Assembly: GCA_028280915.1 (NCBI GenBank)
Contig: JANQKX010000670.1
Coordinates: 1 to 8,170 of the forward strand
Direction: 5' to 3'
DNA from: Kiloniellaceae bacterium
Lineage (GTDB): Bacteria; Pseudomonadota; Alphaproteobacteria; Kiloniellales; Kiloniellaceae
DNA: 8,170 nt
The position numbers and the translations under genes are program-made. Of the stretch, positions 1 to 5,673 are shown piece by piece. The notes under the pieces were generated by a model, which worked only from the letters and a program-made list of their open reading frames with translations, was not told the origin of the DNA and made no database searches. The stretch's first letter is position 1. Each line of letters starts with the position of its first letter.

Positions 1-167
1 CCCAAAAATACATGAACATGGCGCCGCTCTACGCGGATAAAATATCAACCAACGGAGCCGTCGCATAACCAAATGTGCGAAAGATTCTGGACAGTACCCT
101 AGGCTTCGAGAACTTAGCAACAAAGCCTTAGTCCCTGCTTTGCAAAAGGCCAGCCAAATTCTGATAG
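1..167. other. Gene-free AT-richer flank downstream of the alcohol dehydrogenase
   Basis: No reading frame here resembles a protein family. Base composition is visibly AT-richer than the neighbouring dehydrogenase gene. A 6-bp inverted repeat (AGGCTT at 101-106, AAGCCT at 123-128) has a 16-nt loop and no T-run, so it is not a convincing terminator for the dehydrogenase. The minus-strand string GGCTTTGTTGC at 117-127 resembles the ends of some IS5-type insertion sequences, but no transposase is visible. The stretch may be a mobile-element remnant or plain intergenic DNA. Confidence 0.4.
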
Positions 168-1250
168 TCAATCAAAGACGATCACGTTGCGCAGGGCTTC
201 GGCCCGGTTCACCGAGGCGATGGCCTCGTTGATCTCCTCGATGGGGTAGCGCCCGCTGATCAACTCGTCCAGCTTCAGGCGCCCTTCCTGATAGAGGCTG
301 ACCAGCTTGGGGATATCCACGTTCAGCCGGGTGGAGCCCATCTTGGAGCCCATGATGCGCTGGCTGGCATCAGCGAAATCCAGGGCTTCCACGTCGAAGG
401 TCTCGCCGATGGCCGGCATGCCCACGATCACAAGGGACCCGGCCTTGCGCAACAGGCCCAGGCCCTGCTCGATGGCCTTGGTGCTGCCCACGGTGACAAA
501 GACATAATCGGCGCCCCGGCCGTCCGTGAGGCTCAGCACCACTTCCTTGGCATCCTGGTTTTTCGGGTTGATGCCGTGGGTCGCGCCGAAGTTCTTGGCC
601 GCCGTCAGCTTGTCGTCGGAAAGGTCCATGGCGATGATGGGGTGGGCACCGCACAGCCGTGCGCCCTGCACGGAATTGAGGCCCACGCCGCCCGTGCCGA
701 TCACCACTACCGAGCTGCCCGAGGGCACGGCGGCCGTGTTCACCACGGCGCCCAGGCCGGTGATCACGCCGCAGGCCAAAAGGGACGCGCTTTCCAGGGG
801 CACGTCCTTGGGAATGACCGCCAGTTGGGACTCTTCCACCACCACGTATTCGGCGAAGGCGCCGGTGCGCAGCCCTTGGTACACTTTATCTTCGCCTTCC
901 TTGTGCAGGCGCTGCTCCCGGTCCAGGGGGAACTTGGTGTCGCAGATATGCCGGTCACCCTGGGCGCAGTAGTAGCAATGGCCGCAGGAGCGGATCAGGG
1001 TCACCACCACGTGGTCGCCGGGGGCAATGCCGGCCACGCCGTCCCCCACTTCCTCGACCACGCCGGCCGCCTCGTGGCCATAGACCGCCGGCAGGACGCC
1101 GCCCCAGGCCCCTTCCATATAGTGAATGTCGCTGTGACAAATGGCGCAAGCGGCCAGGCGCACCTTCACCTCGCCCGCCTTGGGCGGGTCGATGGACAGG
1201 TCCTCGATAACCAGGGGTTTCCCGAATTCGTAACAGACTGCAGCCTTCAT
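168..1250 (-). CDS. Zinc-dependent medium-chain alcohol dehydrogenase
   Basis: A 360-residue enzyme of the zinc-containing medium-chain dehydrogenase/reductase family, predicted to oxidise an alcohol or reduce an aldehyde with NAD(H) in the cytoplasm. The catalytic zinc ligands are visible as Cys38 (CHSD), His59-Glu60 (GHE) and Cys160 (ACGVITG). The structural zinc lobe has four cysteines at 89, 92, 95 and 103. The Rossmann fold shows GTGGVG at 185-190 and an acidic residue, Asp209, at the end of the next strand, which favours NAD over NADP. Length and the CGVITGLGAVVNTA segment fit the class I/III-like branch. The start has a GAGG ribosome site 7 nt upstream. The solute-binding protein gene lies upstream on the same strand, but a strong terminator separates them, so this gene probably has its own promoter in 1251-1384, where I see no clear -35/-10 pair. 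The physiological substrate cannot be told. Confidence 0.95.
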   Translation of the reverse strand: MKAAVCYEFGKPLVIEDLSIDPPKAGEVKVRLAACAICHSDIHYMEGAWGGVLPAVYGHEAAGVVEEVGDGVAGIAPGDHVVVTLIRSCGHCYYCAQGDRHICDTKFPLDREQRLHKEGEDKVYQGLRTGAFAEYVVVEESQLAVIPKDVPLESASLLACGVITGLGAVVNTAAVPSGSSVVVIGTGGVGLNSVQGARLCGAHPIIAMDLSDDKLTAAKNFGATHGINPKNQDAKEVVLSLTDGRGADYVFVTVGSTKAIEQGLGLLRKAGSLVIVGMPAIGETFDVEALDFADASQRIMGSKMGSTRLNVDIPKLVSLYQEGRLKLDELISGRYPIEEINEAIASVNRAEALRNVIVFD

Positions 1251-1384
1251 AGCGATGCCTCGTGCCGGAAATTTTGAGGCGGGACCCTATTGGCTATTTC
1301 GGCCCATGGACAGTGAAAAATGCACGGCTCCGCCGATTTTTTGCGGCCCCGCCCGGGATAAAGGCAAAAGCACCCGCCGGGTCC

Positions 1385-1409
1385 AAAAAAAGGGCGCCCG
1401 GAGGCGCCC
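1385..1409 (-). terminator. Intrinsic terminator of the solute-binding protein gene
   Basis: Read on the minus strand, a perfect 7-bp stem (GGGCGCC / GGCGCCC) encloses the loop TCCG and is followed at once by seven T residues. C(UCCG)G belongs to the very stable UNCG tetraloop class. It lies about 40 nt after the stop of the solute-binding protein gene and upstream of the alcohol dehydrogenase, so it should end the first transcript and split the two genes. On the plus strand the hairpin is preceded by A's and would not terminate. Confidence 0.88.
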
Positions 1410-1448
1410 AAGGGGTCACGTTTTTGGATTTGGAGGCTCAAACGAACC

Positions 1449-3038
1449 TTAGGTAAGCCACCAGCGCTCGATGATTTTGTAACCATCGAATTCCCAGTTG
1501 CCGGCCACCTTTTCCGGGTGATGCACGTTATCGCGGAAGGCCAGAATGTGATTGGCGAAAAGGTGGATCACCGAGCCGCAGTCGTCGCGGCAAATGGCCT
1601 GCATTTCATGGTACATGTCCCGGCGCTTGGCCTCGTCCAATTCACCCCGTGCGGCTTTCAGCAGCTCATTGAAACGATCGTTTTTCCAATAGGACTCGTT
1701 CCAGTTGGACTCCGCCGAATAGCCTTGGGTGAACATCCAGTCTTCCGTGGGCCGGCCGCTCCAGTAACTGGCGGACCAGGGCGCCACCAGCCAGACGTCG
1801 GACCAATAGCCGTCGTCCGGCGCCCGCTTGGGGGTGATCTTGATGCCCGCCTTGGCGGCGTGCTCGGCAAACAGCAAGGTGGTGTCCGTGGCACCCGGGT
1901 AGAGTCCGTCGGAGGCCACCAGCTCCACCTCCAGGCCTTCCATGCCCGCTTGCTTCAAGTGCCACTTGGCCTTTTCCGGATCATAGGCCCGCTGGGGCAG
2001 GTCGGCATTGTGGAAACGGTTGGCCGGGCTGATGGGGTGATCATTGCCCAGGGAGCCCCGGCCGCGCAGGATCTTCTGCAAGACCTCTTCCCGATCCACC
2101 GCCAGTTTCAAGGCCATGCGCACATCTGGATTGTCGAAGGGCGCCAGGTCCGTGCGCATGGGGAAGGTATAGTGCTGGGTGCTCACCGTGTCCTCGACCG
2201 TGACACCCGGGCGCTGGGCCAACAAATGGGCGGTCTTGGCTTCGATGTCGCCGCTGATGTCGATCTCCCCGGTCACCAGGGCGTTGGTCCGCGCCGCCGA
2301 ATCGGCGATCACAAAAATCTCCGCCGAGTCCACATGGGCCTTGCCGTCCACGTAGTGGTTGGGGTTGCGCTCCACCGAAGCCCGCACCCCCGGCTCGAAG
2401 TCCCGGGAGATGTAGGCGCCGGCGCCGATCCCGCTCAGGTCCACGTCGTCGTCCTTGGCCGGCAAGATCGACAGGGAACTGGCACTCAGCGCGAAGGGGA
2501 AATCGGCATTGGGTTCTTTCAGGGAGAATATCACCCGCGACGGCCCATCGGCGTCCATGGACTCAATCGACTCGGCCACGGACTTCATCGCCGATTTGGA
2601 ATCTTCGCCTTGGTGGCGGCGCAGCGAAGCGATCACATCGTTGGAATCCACCGTCTTACCGTTGTGGAACTCAACACCCGGGCGCAGGTTGAACACCCAT
2701 TTGTCCGGGCTGCCGTCGGGCTCGTAGGATTCCGCCAGCAAAGGCTCGAGCTGACCGTCCGCGTTCACCTCCGTCAGCTGACCGTGAATGGTGTACCAGA
2801 GCAGGTTCACAAAACCGCTGCTGAGCGTCGCCGGATCCAGGGTGTCGGTGGTCGAGCCCTGCACCGAGCCCACCCGCAGGTGACCGCCCTTTTGCGGCGC
2901 TTCGGCCTGGGCCGCCTTGCTCAACAGACCGGCGGGCGCCGCGGCCAGCAAGCCCAGAGCGGTGCTTTGGCGAATGAAATCCCGCCGGCTCACACGCCCG
3001 GCGGCGAAACGGGAACACAAATCATCAAATTGGTTCAT
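1449..3038 (-). CDS. Tat-exported ABC transporter solute-binding protein, family 5 (peptide/nickel/opine type)
   Basis: A 529-residue periplasmic binding protein of the DppA/OppA (SBP_bac_5) family. The N-terminus carries a twin-arginine signal: SRRDFIRQ with Arg18-Arg19, a hydrophobic stretch around residues 27-39, and a likely cleavage after AQA at residue 45. The mature part has family hallmarks: LDPATL early on, the W-F-LR-GV-FHNGK region, the NDVIASLRRH segment, and a hydrophobic, aromatic-rich C-terminal lobe. Length is normal. The start is supported by GAGAGG 6 nt upstream. Family members capture oligopeptides, opines, nickel-chelates or sugars, and the ligand here cannot be read from sequence. 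No permease or ATPase gene lies beside it: downstream is a terminator and a dehydrogenase, upstream an unrelated regulator. It therefore looks like an orphan binding protein that must use a transporter encoded elsewhere. Tat export implies folding before secretion. Confidence 0.95.
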   Translation of the reverse strand: MNQFDDLCSRFAAGRVSRRDFIRQSTALGLLAAAPAGLLSKAAQAEAPQKGGHLRVGSVQGSTTDTLDPATLSSGFVNLLWYTIHGQLTEVNADGQLEPLLAESYEPDGSPDKWVFNLRPGVEFHNGKTVDSNDVIASLRRHQGEDSKSAMKSVAESIESMDADGPSRVIFSLKEPNADFPFALSASSLSILPAKDDDVDLSGIGAGAYISRDFEPGVRASVERNPNHYVDGKAHVDSAEIFVIADSAARTNALVTGEIDISGDIEAKTAHLLAQRPGVTVEDTVSTQHYTFPMRTDLAPFDNPDVRMALKLAVDREEVLQKILRGRGSLGNDHPISPANRFHNADLPQRAYDPEKAKWHLKQAGMEGLEVELVASDGLYPGATDTTLLFAEHAAKAGIKITPKRAPDDGYWSDVWLVAPWSASYWSGRPTEDWMFTQGYSAESNWNESYWKNDRFNELLKAARGELDEAKRRDMYHEMQAICRDDCGSVIHLFANHILAFRDNVHHPEKVAGNWEFDGYKIIERWWLT

Positions 3039-3147
3039 TTCTAGCCTCTCTGTTTTCCATCAGGGTTTTATGCCGGGCCCTGTCGGCGGGATTTTTGACA
3101 CGGGCCCCCCACGTAGCGTTCCGGCATCAAACGGTCACAACGATCGG

Positions 3148-3207
3148 CTTTTTTGAAAATCCCGGCACTTTTTTGAAAATCCCGGCACCTTTTGAGAATT
3201 CGGTACC
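3148..3207. repeat. 20-bp tandem repeat, two perfect copies plus a degraded third
   Basis: CTTTTTTGAAAATCCCGGCA occurs at 3148-3167 and again, base for base, at 3168-3187. A third, diverged copy (TTTTGAGAATTCGG and following) continues to about 3207. The 20-bp period is close to two helical turns, so identical faces of the DNA repeat. It lies 110-170 bp upstream of the solute-binding protein start codon. It could be an iterated protein-binding site or a simple slippage duplication. Confidence 0.85.
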
Positions 3208-3256
3208 GGGAGAAACACCACAAGCGCTCTTTTGGTCAGCCCACCATCATGTGCAT

Positions 3257-3270
3257 ACTGTGATCACAGT
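3257..3270. promoter_or_regulatory. Palindromic operator-like site 1 (ACTGTGATCACAGT)
   Basis: A perfect 14-bp palindrome, with weaker symmetry a few bases further out. It contains TGTGA and TCACA half-sites of the kind Crp/Fnr proteins read, but abutted with no 6-bp spacer, so a Crp site is unlikely. A small dimeric helix-turn-helix repressor is a better guess. The 11-bp core ACTGTGATCAC recurs 113 bp away at 3370-3380. It lies about 220 bp upstream of the solute-binding protein start. The binding protein is unknown. Confidence 0.55.
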
Positions 3271-3362
3271 TTGAATTTACACAATGACGCCCCCTGGCGC
3301 AATCATGATTTCCAGTTTTGTTGAGCCGATCACCCAAAGGTGCAAACCACTACATTTTCAGC

Positions 3363-3388
3363 AAGATTAACTGTGATCACGTAATCTT
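3363..3388. promoter_or_regulatory. Operator-like site 2: the same motif nested inside a 7-bp inverted repeat
   Basis: The outer arms AAGATTA (3363-3369) and TAATCTT (3382-3388) are perfect inverted repeats. They flank 12 nt, ACTGTGATCACG, which share 11 bases with site 1. The inner GTGATCAC is itself palindromic, with its centre 1 bp from that of the outer arms. The 113-bp distance to site 1 is close to eleven helical turns, which would allow looping by one regulator. Function is inferred from symmetry and repetition only. Confidence 0.5.
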
Positions 3389-3552
3389 CGAATTGATATG
3401 GAGATTCAAGCGACGTTGATTGGCCAACCAGCGTTATGGTGCCAAACGCATTCTTGAGCCAAAGGTGGCCCTAAGCGAAAAACGGAGAAGTGTCGGAAAA
3501 ACCGTAAATCAACTTCGGCGGGGCCGCGACAGGAACTTTTTGGCGACGGGCA

Positions 3553-4575
3553 TCAAATCTCGGATTCTGTCATGATCAGACCTCCCCTTGCCCTGGTGGG
3601 CACGGACCGCGAAGGCATATCGAGCCACGCACTGCGTTTGCGCGCGCTCCTTGGCGAATCGCCAAAATGATTCCGGTAAGCCTGCGATAGGCGCGACAAG
3701 GAGGAAAAGCCCGTCATCATGGCAACCTCGGTGATGCTTAAATTTGACTGCATCAGCAAGTCACGGGCCCGCTGAAGTCGCATTTGCAGGTAGAAGGATT
3801 TGGGTGACATGCCTGTCGCGCGACGAAAATCACGATAAAAGGAACGTTCGGATCGTCCACAAAGATTTGCGATAACCGGAATCCCCATAGGTATTTCGAT
3901 TTGCTGCGCCATGATGCCCATCGCCTTTGATACCCATTGCGCATCATGGTTGTCCCGTTGAACTAGGCCCATCCAGGAGACATCGCCCAATCCCAGTGTA
4001 TGCCTGTTGGCGCTCTCCGCGACCGCCCGCGCAGTGGCCGGGCCCGCATGACCTCCAATGAACTCGAGCATGAGATCGAAGGTGGGCAAGCCCCCTGCGC
4101 CGGTCAAACGCCGATTCCCAACCTCAAAACCATCACTTGTAATTTCAATATCGGGATAACGATCGCGAACCGATGATGCCACCTGCCAATGGATGGCCAT
4201 CCTGCGGCCGTGCATGAGGCCGGCCTCGGCCAGGATTAAGGGGCCGGTATCCCAGCCACCCAAGACCGCACCGCCCCGTTCGACGGATCGAAGCCATGAA
4301 AGGACTCGCCGCGTGCAGCCCCGTTCCGGCGAAAACCCGGCGCAGATGAAAACCGCGTCGGGGTTGGGGCCGGACAGCAGGTCCCCATCGGGTTGAACGA
4401 TCATGCCATTGTTGGCTTCCGCCTGTTTATCATGGGAAGTCCGCACACTCCATCGGAAGTGGCGCTGGCCGGATCGCCAGTTCGCCAGACGAAGGGCATC
4501 AAGGGCGAGAACGAAGGCCGCCATCATAAAGCCATCGACCAACAAGAAATCGACGCGGAGCGGTTCGTTTTTCAT
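3553..4575 (-). CDS. GlxA-family AraC-type transcriptional regulator with DJ-1/PfpI-like N-terminal domain
   Basis: A 340-residue cytoplasmic DNA-binding regulator of the GlxA type, the group that includes the choline, betaine and carnitine regulators GbdR and CdhR. Residues about 5-170 form the class I glutamine amidotransferase/DJ-1-like sensor (VDFLLVDGFMMAAF start, VFICAGF near 75-81, LAEAGLMHGRRMAIHW at 115-130). The usual nucleophile motif GxCTG is GWDTG here, with Asp109 in the Cys place, so the domain is a sensor and not an enzyme. The AraC domain (about 225-315) has two helix-turn-helices: IPVIANLCGRSERSFYRDFR, and SITEVAMMTGFSSLSRLSQA with the NHFGDSPRSAR tail. The start has only a weak GGA 8 nt upstream. 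It is divergent from the aldolase-like gene and is its most likely regulator, possibly also of the solute-binding protein 514 bp downstream. Base composition is lower in GC than the dehydrogenase and glycosidase genes. The inducer is unknown. Confidence 0.94.
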   Translation of the reverse strand: MKNEPLRVDFLLVDGFMMAAFVLALDALRLANWRSGQRHFRWSVRTSHDKQAEANNGMIVQPDGDLLSGPNPDAVFICAGFSPERGCTRRVLSWLRSVERGGAVLGGWDTGPLILAEAGLMHGRRMAIHWQVASSVRDRYPDIEITSDGFEVGNRRLTGAGGLPTFDLMLEFIGGHAGPATARAVAESANRHTLGLGDVSWMGLVQRDNHDAQWVSKAMGIMAQQIEIPMGIPVIANLCGRSERSFYRDFRRATGMSPKSFYLQMRLQRARDLLMQSNLSITEVAMMTGFSSLSRLSQAYRNHFGDSPRSARKRSAWLDMPSRSVPTRARGGLIMTESEI

Positions 4576-4685
4576 TCAAGGCATCCATATTTTGGCAGAA
4601 AACATAAAGTATTATGTGAAAATCGGAAAGATCGCGCTTTTCGATCATGCCTAAATCGCACCTCCAAACCGATTGGAGGACTGCC
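4576..4685. promoter_or_regulatory. Divergent promoter region between regulator and aldolase-like gene
   Basis: These 110 bp must hold the promoters of both divergent genes. The inverted repeat ACATAA-AGTA-TTATGT (4602-4617) overlaps two back-to-back -10-like boxes: TATTAT (4610-4615, plus strand, 5 of 6 matches to consensus) and CATAAT (4616-4611, minus strand, 5 of 6). Matching -35 boxes are poor, which suits activator-dependent promoters. A second inverted repeat, GATCG-N7-CGATC (4630-4646), lies in the presumed plus-strand leader. A protein bound at the first repeat could control both directions at once. Confidence 0.55.
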
Positions 4686-4688
4686 ATG
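4675..4688 (+). promoter_or_regulatory. Ribosome binding site deciding the aldolase-like start
   Basis: GGAGG at 4675-4679 sits 6 nt before the ATG at 4686. The in-frame ATG at 4647 would add 13 residues, but it has no Shine-Dalgarno sequence and would place the strong site inside the gene, so 4686 is chosen. Confidence 0.85.
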
Positions 4689-5474
4689 ACAACAACTTGC
4701 CGCGCCAAGAACCCATCCCATTTCTCTGACGCCGAATGGGCGGACCGGCTCAATGTGGCCGCGCTCTGCCGCTTGATGGCGCTGCACCGAATGGGGGATG
4801 CAACCAATCAAGCCGTGGGGCTGCGGTGCTCGGAAAATCCCCAACACATCATCACACACCGGCTCGGTGTCTTCTTTGATGATGTGAAGGCCAGCGACTT
4901 GGTGCGTTGTGACTTTGATGGTGTCGATGTCCATGACGGTGAGCCTTTGCCTTTTGGGCAGATCAACGGCTTGAACGCGGGCATCCTCAACTTGTTTGTG
5001 CCGATCTTTGATAGCCGCCCAGAGATAAACTGCCTGATCCACGGCCACGCAAAGCCTGTCATGGTCATTTCCATGCTGAAATGCGGCCTATTGCCTGTGA
5101 CCCAGCCGGCCCTCTTTGTTTTGCCCCGCTTGGGATACTGGCCCTACATATTCGATGAGGACGAGACTTTTCGCGGCGATTTTGCCAAGGCCTTTGAGGG
5201 CAAACAGGTCTTGATCGCGCGAAATCACGGCTTTTACGCCATTGGTCAGACAGCCGCCGAAGCCTTTTTCCTCACCTTTTACCTGTCCCAGGCCTGCGAT
5301 GCGCAAGCCGCCGCCATGGCCTGCGGCGAGGATCTGAATAAAATTCCCGATCACGCTGCCCAGAAGATTTGGGAACAAATGCGGTCATCGAGGGAATACC
5401 GCTACGATGGCTCGATCGAATGGCCAGGCTGGATTCGCATGGTCAATCGTTTGGCGCCCGATTACAGCCAATAA
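4686..5474 (+). CDS. Class II aldolase/adducin-like family protein
   Basis: A 262-residue cytoplasmic protein of the class II aldolase/adducin family, which includes fuculose-phosphate aldolase, ribulose-phosphate epimerase and related decarboxylases. The metal-binding histidines are present: His119 and His121 in the IHGHAKPV motif, and His181 in the ARNHGFYAIG motif. The 60-residue gap fits fuculose aldolase (92, 94, 155). The ending EAFFLTFYLSQACDAQAAAM is typical of the family. By hand alignment, the catalytic glutamate of true aldolases (19 residues before the first His) falls on Ile100 in NGLNAGIL. That puts it in the adducin-like branch, where aldol cleavage is not assured. Another lyase, epimerase or decarboxylase activity on a small hydroxy acid is possible. 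It is divergent from the GlxA-type regulator and is followed by its own terminator, so it seems to be a single-gene target of that regulator. Composition is AT-richer than the genes downstream. Confidence 0.9.
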   Translation: MTTTCRAKNPSHFSDAEWADRLNVAALCRLMALHRMGDATNQAVGLRCSENPQHIITHRLGVFFDDVKASDLVRCDFDGVDVHDGEPLPFGQINGLNAGILNLFVPIFDSRPEINCLIHGHAKPVMVISMLKCGLLPVTQPALFVLPRLGYWPYIFDEDETFRGDFAKAFEGKQVLIARNHGFYAIGQTAAEAFFLTFYLSQACDAQAAAMACGEDLNKIPDHAAQKIWEQMRSSREYRYDGSIEWPGWIRMVNRLAPDYSQ

Positions 5475-5550
5475 GGATCTCCATTTCTCGAGCCGCTGCC
5501 AACAAAAGCACCATGACAAACGTGATGACATAGAGATGAGGAGTCCATAT

Positions 5551-5570
5551 CCGCGGGAGCGCGGCTTTTT
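5551..5570 (+). terminator. Intrinsic terminator after the aldolase-like gene
   Basis: A perfect 5-bp GC stem (CCGCG 5551-5555 / CGCGG 5560-5564) with loop GGAG is followed by C and five T's. It lies about 76 nt after the aldolase-like stop codon. The stem is short, so termination may be partial, but it marks a transcription boundary before the hydrolase/glycosidase unit. Confidence 0.6.
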
Positions 5571-5612
5571 CCTCGGCTGGTGAGCAAGACCCCTTTTTAG
5601 CCGTCGCAAACC

Positions 5613-5621
5613 TGATATTCT
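5613..5621 (+). promoter_or_regulatory. Possible extended -10 promoter of the hydrolase/glycosidase unit
   Basis: TGATATTCT has the TGn extension and a -10-like TATTCT. The -35 position shows only the T-run near 5594-5599. It would start transcription around 5628, just before AAGGGGG, and lies downstream of the terminator. This is the only promoter-like string I see in the gap, and it is weak. Confidence 0.3.
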
Positions 5622-5652
5622 CCGGGGCCAACTCAAGGGGGATTTGACGAAA

Positions 5653-5673
5653 ATGACAGGTGATATCAGGTGA
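5653..5673 (+). other. Six-codon mini-frame (MTGDIR) overlapping the hydrolase start
   Basis: ATG at 5653 has AAGGGGG 11 nt upstream. The frame runs for six codons and stops at TGA 5671-5673, overlapping the GTG start of the hydrolase (GTGA). It could couple translation by re-initiation. It could also be chance, because the GTG has its own AGGTGA ribosome site at 5658-5663. Confidence 0.3.

Larger units (their letters stand above)
3039..3552. other. 514-bp gene-free regulatory region between the GlxA-type regulator and the solute-binding protein gene
   Basis: No frame here has a plausible protein. Both flanking genes are on the minus strand, so this is the upstream region of the solute-binding protein gene. 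It holds a 20-bp tandem repeat (3148-3187, with a degraded third copy) and two copies of ACTGTGATCAC (3257 and 3370), both detailed separately. It also holds smaller palindromes: CGGTACCG at 3201-3208, TTGGCCAA at 3420-3427, and GCGTT/AACGC at 3431-3449. I find no convincing -35/-10 pair close to the start codon and no clear terminator after the regulator. Composition becomes AT-richer from about 3200 onward. Confidence 0.7.
5475..5669. other. 195-bp intergenic region separating two plus-strand units
   Basis: It contains a terminator (5551-5570), a weak promoter-like box (5613-5621), a purine-rich AAGGGGG at 5635-5641 and a six-codon mini-frame (5653-5673), each described separately. No protein-coding frame is supported. 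Confidence 0.6.

Noticed and set aside
101..128. Inverted repeat AGGCTT/AAGCCT as a terminator for the dehydrogenase
   Set aside because: The stem is 6 bp with a 16-nt loop and no T-run on the minus strand, so it does not fit an intrinsic terminator.
760..767. GTGATCAC in the dehydrogenase gene, like the core of the intergenic operators
   Set aside because: Only the 8-bp core matches, it lacks the 11-bp shared motif, and it lies within coding sequence, so it is probably chance.
576..1277. Plus-strand open frame of 233 codons inside the dehydrogenase gene
   Set aside because: It is antisense to a fully supported zinc dehydrogenase. The product is an Ala/Gly/His-rich string without motifs.
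1518..3044. Long plus-strand open frame (508 codons) opposite the solute-binding protein gene
   Set aside because: It is an antisense shadow of strong third-position G/C bias. Its product is rich in His, Arg and Gly with no family motif, while the opposite strand encodes a clear SBP_bac_5 protein with a ribosome site.
4647..4685. Upstream ATG extending the aldolase-like protein by 13 residues
   Set aside because: It has no Shine-Dalgarno sequence, and the strong GGAGG at 4675-4679 would lie inside the gene. The ATG at 4686 is better.
5443..5631. Minus-strand 62-codon frame with a hydrophobic stretch (LYVITFVMVLLLAAA)
   Set aside because: It resembles a one-helix membrane protein, but it begins with TTG, has no ribosome site, overlaps the aldolase-like 3' end and runs across the terminator. 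Support is too weak to call a gene.
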